From Bifidobacterium polysaccharolyticum (GTDB taxonomy: Bacteria > Actinomycetota > Actinomycetes > Actinomycetales > Bifidobacteriaceae), in NCBI RefSeq assembly GCF_016101585.1, contig NZ_JACFQG010000001.1, positions 248,001-312,000 on the forward strand: a stretch of DNA of 64,000 nt, read 5' to 3'. Position numbers and translations under genes: made by a program. Under the pieces are notes generated by a model. That model saw nothing but the letters and a program-made list of their open reading frames with translations. It was not told where the DNA came from and ran no database searches. Shown here in pieces: positions 59,229-64,000 of the stretch; position 1 is the first letter of the stretch, and every line of letters begins with the position of its first letter.

Positions 59229-59906
59229 ATGGGCAATTCAGGCAAGGTAAATGCCGGTTGCTCAAAGTGGCTGTACTCACGTTTGCTCGCTCGTCTGGGA
59301 TTGCAGAATTGGTGGCCAGCAGAGACTGACTTCGAAATGATGATAGGAGCGGTGCTGGTCCAACATACAGCCTGGGGAAACGCAGCCATGTCCATCGAGC
59401 AGCTGCGCAAGGCCAACCTGCTCAACCCCTGCAACATGGCCGACGTCGACCTGACAAGACTGACGAACCTGATCAGATCAAGCGGCTTTATGAAGGCCAA
59501 GGCACGCACCTGCAAAGCCCTGGCTCAGTGGCTGCTGGCTCACGGCATCCGCACGGCTGATGTTGAGGACTGCACGGATGAAGGCCTGCGTGACAGCCTG
59601 CTCACCATTGCCGGAGTCGGACGTGAGACGGCGGATGTCATACGGCTTTATGCCTTCGGCCAGCGTTGCTTCATCTGGGACGCCTATGCACGCCGGATGC
59701 TGGACGGTCTGGGGTGGGCCTCCTTGAGGTCATACCAGGAGGGCGAAGAGTACGAGGCGGATTTTATCCGGGTTGATCAATGGCCACTGAACGATCTGCG
59801 TGAATATCACGGGCTGATTGTCCAAGCAGGCAAAAACCATCGCAACCCCCAGGCCTACGCTGCCTTCCTCACGGGACTTGGCAGCCCACAAAGCTCCTCC
59901 AAATGA
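59229..59906 (+). CDS. HhH-GPD DNA glycosylase, MagIII-like
   Basis: A 225-residue helix-hairpin-helix glycosylase. The HhH motif is [14 protein letters not shown], with Glu where endonuclease III has its lyase lysine, and the catalytic aspartate is in [10 protein letters not shown]. There is no C-terminal Cys cluster for an iron-sulfur centre. These features fit the MagIII-type 3-methyladenine glycosylases (monofunctional, no FeS) rather than endonuclease III. The N-terminal [22 protein letters not shown] segment is also typical of that group. The true lesion is inferred. ATG 59229 follows GGTGGAGG. Confidence 0.8.
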   Translation: MGNSGKVNAGCSKWLYSRLLARLGLQNWWPAETDFEMMIGAVLVQHTAWGNAAMSIEQLRKANLLNPCNMADVDLTRLTNLIRSSGFMKAKARTCKALAQWLLAHGIRTADVEDCTDEGLRDSLLTIAGVGRETADVIRLYAFGQRCFIWDAYARRMLDGLGWASLRSYQEGEEYEADFIRVDQWPLNDLREYHGLIVQAGKNHRNPQAYAAFLTGLGSPQSSSK

Positions 59907-60212
59907 GTTGAATCGTTGAGGTTCGGCCCATGACGTGCATGCAAGGATGCATACGATTTATCACAAGACGTATGACGATACCTGAATACGCCACCTCTAC
60001 ATAGCAACCCTTATACGGCACCCCTATACAGCACCTATATATGGCTGCATCTTATGACCGTATTCCCGTGTGACAATCTTGTCCGCACCTCTGTGAATCG
60101 CGCACAATAAGGAGTTGACTTGACTTCGAGCGGATTGAACTCCGTAGACTATGTTTCATCCGCATACTTGGCAGACGGATCCGCCAGGTAGTGAAGAATG
60201 GGGAGCAGGAGC
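59907..60212. other. 306-base intergenic region before the alcohol dehydrogenase
   Basis: No gene is supported. Between 59985 and 60050 a short motif of the form TATAC-GGCACC or TATAC-AGCACC recurs imperfectly (near 60011, 60024 and 60034). The remaining bases may hold the adh promoter. I see no clear terminator for the glycosylase gene. Confidence 0.3.
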
Positions 60213-61253
60213 ATGAAGACAGCAAAGTTTGTGAAGCCAGGCCGCATCGAGCTGGAGGAAGCGCCGATGCCGACCATCGAAAAGCCCGGAGATGCCGTGA
60301 TTCGGATCGTCCGGGCCTGCGTGTGCGGATCCGACTTGTGGTGGTACCGGGGGATTTCCTCAATGCCCTCAGGCAGTCACGTAGGGCACGAAGCCATCGG
60401 CTTGGTCGAAAAGGTGGGCTCCGATGTCACCCACGTCAAACCTGGTGACTTCGTCATAGCGCCCTTCACCCATGGCTGCGGGCACTGCACAGCCTGCAGG
60501 GCCGGCTTCGACGGTGACTGCCTTGATCCGGACAGGCGGGGGAGCGGCGGCTACCAGAGCGAGTATCTGCGATTCACCAACGCGGATTGGGCGCTGGTGC
60601 AGATTCCAGGCCAGCCTGAGGACTACAGCGACGACATGCTCGACTCTCTGCTGACCCTCTCCGACGTGATGGCCACGGGTTATCATGCAGCCGCAACTGC
60701 CCAGGTCAAAGAAGGCGACACGGTCGTGGTCATGGGCGATGGGGCAGTGGGTCTGTGCGGAGTCATAGCAGCCAAGCTGCGTGGGGCCGAACGCATCATC
60801 GCCATGAGCCGGCATGAGGACCGCCAGAAGCTGGCGCGTGAATTCGGAGCCACTGACATCGTGGCTGAACGTGGCGACGCTGCTGTGGAGCAGGTCATGG
60901 CCCTCACCGACGGAGCAGGAGCCGATGCGGTTCTGGAATGCGTGGGCACCGAACTGTCCACCGATACTGCCGTCAGAGTGGCCCGGCCCGGCGCAGTGGT
61001 CGGCCGGGTGGGCGTGCCACAGCAGGCTACCATGGACACCTCTAAGCTGTTCTGGCGCAATGTTGGGCTGCGAGGAGGCACGGCCGCAGTCACCACATAT
61101 GACAGGCATCTGCTGCTTGACCAAGTGCTCAAGGGCAGCATCCAGCCAGGCAAGGTCTTCACCAAGCGCTTTGCCTTGGATCACATCCAGGAGGCCTATG
61201 AGGCCATGGACCAGCGCACCGCCATCAAATCCCTGCTGCTTGTTAGCGAATGA
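60213..61253 (+). CDS. Zinc-dependent alcohol dehydrogenase (medium-chain family)
   Basis: A 346-residue medium-chain dehydrogenase. Catalytic zinc ligands are Cys38 in VCGSD and the His59-Glu60 pair in GHEAIG; structural zinc cysteines are at 89, 92, 95 and 103, the canonical spacing. The cofactor site is GDGAVGLCG. The family includes alcohol, sorbitol and threonine dehydrogenases; the segment RACVCGSDLWWYRG resembles a group of actinobacterial and fungal-type alcohol dehydrogenases acting on small alcohols or aldehydes. The substrate is not assigned. ATG 60213 has GGGGAGCAGGAG upstream. Single gene. Confidence 0.85.
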   Translation: MKTAKFVKPGRIELEEAPMPTIEKPGDAVIRIVRACVCGSDLWWYRGISSMPSGSHVGHEAIGLVEKVGSDVTHVKPGDFVIAPFTHGCGHCTACRAGFDGDCLDPDRRGSGGYQSEYLRFTNADWALVQIPGQPEDYSDDMLDSLLTLSDVMATGYHAAATAQVKEGDTVVVMGDGAVGLCGVIAAKLRGAERIIAMSRHEDRQKLAREFGATDIVAERGDAAVEQVMALTDGAGADAVLECVGTELSTDTAVRVARPGAVVGRVGVPQQATMDTSKLFWRNVGLRGGTAAVTTYDRHLLLDQVLKGSIQPGKVFTKRFALDHIQEAYEAMDQRTAIKSLLLVSE

Positions 61254-61350
61254 GGCTGCAGCAGTAATCAGCTGATTCTCGGCGCTGCTGACATTACCGG
61301 TGGCGCCGCGTAAGCATGCCTGCCTGAACATGCCTCTTACTCCGAAAAAA

Positions 61351-61388
61351 TCAGGGCCGAGTCAGGGATAATTCAGGGTAAATCAGGG
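61351..61388 (+). repeat. Four phased TCAGGG direct repeats upstream of the ABC transporter
   Basis: TCAGGG starts at 61351, 61362, 61373 and 61383: spacings 11, 11 and 10 bp, about one helical turn each. A related TCATCC follows at 61393. The array lies 154 bases before the transporter start and after the adh stop. Tandem sites in this phase are typical of OmpR/PhoB-type response regulators and other head-to-tail binders; the binder is unknown. Confidence 0.6.
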
Positions 61389-61541
61389 TATTTCATCCCT
61401 TCTTTCGCTGATATGAATGGAATTGACTGATGACGACAAGGATGACCGTCATACAGGGGCAAGCGACGAACGAGGGCGCATGACATCTGCGAGGCGAATC
61501 AGCATTACTGAGCGTAGATGCCTCAGTCTGGAAGGTCGTCG

Positions 61542-62300
61542 ATGATCATCCAAGGGAAAGATGCAACCATGAATAACCCCAACGTAAGCGAAAGCAGAGG
61601 CCCGACACCAACGATTGAAGCGACGGGGCTGTCCATGGTGGTCTCCCCGCGCCGCGGCGATTCACTGACCATTCTCAATGACATCGCATTCACTGCGTAT
61701 CCGGGGGAGATGACCGGCATCATAGGGCCGTCAGGCAGCGGGAAATCGACGCTGCTGTACTGCCTGGCTGGGCTGGAGAAGGCCACTAGCGGCACTGTGC
61801 TTCTGCTGGGCAAGGACATAACCCGTCTGGGGATATCGGCCATGACCAAGTTCAGACGCCAGCATCTAGGCTTCGTATTCCAGTCCTACAACCTGATCAC
61901 CAGCATGACAGTCGAACAGAATCTGGCTCTGCCATTCACCCTTCGCGGATCCCGCTTTCCCAGAAAGACGGCGGATTCCCTCTTGAAGTACTTTGGCTTG
62001 ATCGATCAGAAAAAGCAAAGCGTCACCCTGCTGTCAGGCGGCGAGCAGCAACGTGTTGCCCTGGCCCGCGTCCTGTTATCCGACGCAGACGTGGTATTCG
62101 CGGACGAGCCGACTGGCGCCCTGGATCAGGAATCCGGAGAAAAGGTCATATCGGTGCTGAAGGAACTCGCCAACCACGAGAAGAAAACCATCATACTGGT
62201 GACGCATAGCAATGAAGTGGCAGGTCAGTGCGATCGGTTGTTTGCCGTGCGCGATGGCCGAATCAGCCAGTCATTCTCTGCGAAAGCGCCCATGGCATGA
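61542..62300 (+). CDS. ABC transporter ATP-binding protein
   Basis: A 252-residue ATPase of the MacB/LolD/BceA group. Walker A is GPSGSGKST, the signature LSGGEQQRVALA, and Walker B VVFADEPTGALDQ. It pairs with the permease that starts at the ATGA overlap. Such one-ATPase, one-permease pairs act in peptide or antibiotic export, sensing or lipoprotein release. ATG 61542 has GGAAGG six bases upstream; ATG 61569 with AAGGGAAAG is equally plausible. Regulation by the TCAGGG repeat array upstream is likely but unproven. Confidence 0.9.
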   Translation: MIIQGKDATMNNPNVSESRGPTPTIEATGLSMVVSPRRGDSLTILNDIAFTAYPGEMTGIIGPSGSGKSTLLYCLAGLEKATSGTVLLLGKDITRLGISAMTKFRRQHLGFVFQSYNLITSMTVEQNLALPFTLRGSRFPRKTADSLLKYFGLIDQKKQSVTLLSGGEQQRVALARVLLSDADVVFADEPTGALDQESGEKVISVLKELANHEKKTIILVTHSNEVAGQCDRLFAVRDGRISQSFSAKAPMA

Positions 62301-63718
62301 GAGGCGCTCTGTCCGAACTCAAAGCAGCGCCCATGGTCTGGAGCGCCGTCTTGCTGGCCATGGTCGTATCCCAGACTGTCATCTGCTCCCTCATCGCGAT
62401 CGCCACGATCATTGATCAGGACTATCAGGGCCCGGAGCAGGTACTTGGATCCACATACACTGGTCCCGCCTTGGCATTCAGCGTGATCATCACCATAGCT
62501 GTGCTGCTATGGGTCATGAATTCAGCACTGAATCAACGCCGGCATCAACTGGCGCTCATGGTTTTGCAAGGCGCTCTGCCTTGGCAACTGCTGGCCTGGA
62601 ATCTGCTGATAGTCATGGGATTATTCATCCTGTCCATTGCAGCCACCTGCCTTTTGCTGCCGGTGATTACGCCCTTGACCTTCGCCATGGTGACAAATCC
62701 ATTTGATTTGCATTTGACCTATGCCGGCAGCCACCTGTTCGATTCGCTAGGCAAAGGCCTCGCTTTCAGCGCTGCGCCCATCTTCATAAGCACCTTGTTG
62801 ACTATCCGTTCGCTCTCGAAAATACGACCAATGGAAGCCCTCAGGCAATCCCAGGACCCTCCAAAGCGGATAGGCGTCTTCCGCTTCCTCCTGGGAATCG
62901 TATGCTTGATTGGTGCTGGCTGCATGTTGCTGATTCCAGCTTTTGCACTTGCAACTAACCCTCGTGCCAGTCAGATGAGCAGCGATGCCGCTCCAGATCG
63001 GATGACGGTATTTCTCGCCTTCGCCATGGGCGGCATGTTCCTCCTGATATTTTCGCTGGCAGCTTTCGCGCCATATCTCCTGCCCGGCTTCACGGCGATA
63101 TGGACGCGTATTGTAGCGTTGCCATCCAGAACCTGGAGGCTGGCAGGCCAACAGGCTGTCGGCAGCATACAGCGCCAGGGAGCGACGATAATCCCGATGA
63201 CTGCGGGTCTATCATTGCTGATGACCGTCAGCGGAGGGTTGAGCACAATGATCACCACCTTGCTAGTCGCTTTTCCCCACACACCAGGCAGCGTTCCGGC
63301 GACCACAGACATGTTTGCGAGTCTCTTGGCGCTCACTGGACCGCCAATAATCATCGCGATAACAGGTGCAATTGCAGGCACCTTGATCACTTCCAAAGGC
63401 AGAGGACTTGATCTGGCGCTGACCTACGTATCAGGTGCTGGAATCGGCCAGCTCAGAGTATTGGGCGCGCTTGACGGCATCATCACTATGATTACCAGCG
63501 CACTGTTCTCCCTGGTCATCACATTGCTCTGCACCTCATCCCTGACTTTCATGCTCTCACGCTTCATGGGCAAAGCACAGATGAGCGTGCAATGGGGCGC
63601 ATGGATCGTAGTGGTGCTCATCGTATCCCTGCTTGGTGCCGCAGCCACAGGAATCCAAGCTCTGACCACCAGATTCGAGAACTCTGTCAGCGTCATATCG
63701 CATGCCATCGGCGAGTAA
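62297..63718 (+). CDS. ABC transporter permease, FtsX-like
   Basis: A 473-residue membrane protein with about eight hydrophobic segments in two sets of four. The first set has three segments after a non-cleaved N-terminal helix, then a stretch with SKIRPMEALRQSQ, the typical coupling segment of FtsX-like permeases (consensus xPxEALR). A second half repeats the topology (about 260-470). There is no large periplasmic MacB domain, which suggests a BceB- or LolE-like role. The substrate is unknown. The ATG 62297 start lies at the ATGA overlap with the ATPase gene. Confidence 0.82.
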   Translation: MRGALSELKAAPMVWSAVLLAMVVSQTVICSLIAIATIIDQDYQGPEQVLGSTYTGPALAFSVIITIAVLLWVMNSALNQRRHQLALMVLQGALPWQLLAWNLLIVMGLFILSIAATCLLLPVITPLTFAMVTNPFDLHLTYAGSHLFDSLGKGLAFSAAPIFISTLLTIRSLSKIRPMEALRQSQDPPKRIGVFRFLLGIVCLIGAGCMLLIPAFALATNPRASQMSSDAAPDRMTVFLAFAMGGMFLLIFSLAAFAPYLLPGFTAIWTRIVALPSRTWRLAGQQAVGSIQRQGATIIPMTAGLSLLMTVSGGLSTMITTLLVAFPHTPGSVPATTDMFASLLALTGPPIIIAITGAIAGTLITSKGRGLDLALTYVSGAGIGQLRVLGALDGIITMITSALFSLVITLLCTSSLTFMLSRFMGKAQMSVQWGAWIVVVLIVSLLGAAATGIQALTTRFENSVSVISHAIGE

Positions 63719-64000
63719 TAAAGTCCTGCTGTATGCACCCGAATACATATTTGAGCCACAGCAACCCTGCCGACTTCTGTCATTCCTTCAGGTCTCTTGT
63801 TAAATCAATTAAGTCGGTACATGCAACGCTCGCGTTGATGAATTTAATTGGTAGGTGCGACTTTGAGTACTTGATGGCTTTCCACCAATATAGGTAAACA
63901 CTGGAGTATGCGACGATTTCCTACACAGGAGCATTTGCAAGGCCCATATAGGGTACAGTCAATGACAAACCGTGACAGGTGACGATGAACCAGTCAAATC
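63719..64000. other. Right-edge intergenic region
   Basis: 282 bases with no gene. A nested inverted repeat occurs: outer CAATTAA (63806-63812) with TTAATTG (63844-63850), inner CAACGC (63824-63829) with GCGTTG (63832-63837). It may terminate the transporter transcript or be an operator. At 63985 an ATG after GACAGGTGACG could begin the next gene, but only five codons are in view. Confidence 0.35.

Noticed and set aside
63985-64000. Start of a further gene at the right edge
   Set aside because: Only five codons after a possible ribosome site; not enough to support a gene.

Overview
The window is high-GC actinobacterial chromosome. Gene content and order point to Bifidobacterium: a fused cytidylate kinase-Der GTPase, transketolase next to transaldolase as used in the bifid shunt, and the orders whiA-pgk-tpiA-secG, thrS-pgsA-patA-pimA-yebC-ruvCAB-yajC and sucCD-DUF6350-purH. 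A three-gene block for the last steps of heme synthesis suggests a respiring, oxygen-tolerant lineage such as the bee-gut B. asteroides group. That species-level placement is inference; no rRNA is present.

Layout. 1-5.8 kb: partial NAD(P)HX repair enzyme, MgtC-like protein, ABC-F protein, TspO-like membrane protein and Tag glycosylase. 5.8-16.7 kb: uvrA (with a perfect LexA/SOS box), uvrC, aroE, rapZ, whiA, pgk, tpiA, secG. 17-20.2 kb: coproheme decarboxylase, MFS transporter, coproporphyrin ferrochelatase; both enzymes look like Firmicutes types. 20.2-27.9 kb: tal, tkt, hrcA (with CIRCE), dnaJ, a fructosamine-kinase-like gene, uppP. 28.0-31.6 kb: a large sortase-anchored surface protein with two RCC1-like propellers, whose signal peptide is out of frame with the body at a run of 12 G, as expected of a phase-variable gene in the OFF state. 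32.3-34 kb: YheO-type regulator and four minus-strand tRNA genes (Gly, Cys, Val, Val). 34.1-43.8 kb: PAC2 protein, thrS, the phosphatidylinositol mannoside genes, yebC, ruvC, ruvAB (second SOS box), yajC. 43.9-51.7 kb: apt, sucCD, a PerM-like membrane protein, purH, an aldehyde dehydrogenase, DUF3017. 51.7-56 kb: aquaporin, pseudouridine synthase, cmk-der. 56-58.5 kb: AT-richer accessory patch with a GNAT gene, a broken gene and an SdpR/SdpI-like pair. 58.5-64 kb: HAD hydrolase, HhH-GPD glycosylase, zinc alcohol dehydrogenase, and an ABC transporter preceded by four TCAGGG repeats in 10-11 bp phase.

How the genes work together. uvrA, uvrC, ruvABC, tag and the HhH-GPD gene serve DNA repair, two of the transcription units under LexA-type sites. 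tal, tkt, pgk and tpiA are central carbon metabolism. pgsA, patA and pimA build mannosylated phosphatidylinositol. The heme block could turn exogenous coproporphyrin III into heme in two steps if the MFS protein imports the porphyrin; this and the G-tract surface protein are the most interesting systems here. I see no transposase, phage gene, CRISPR array or rRNA.
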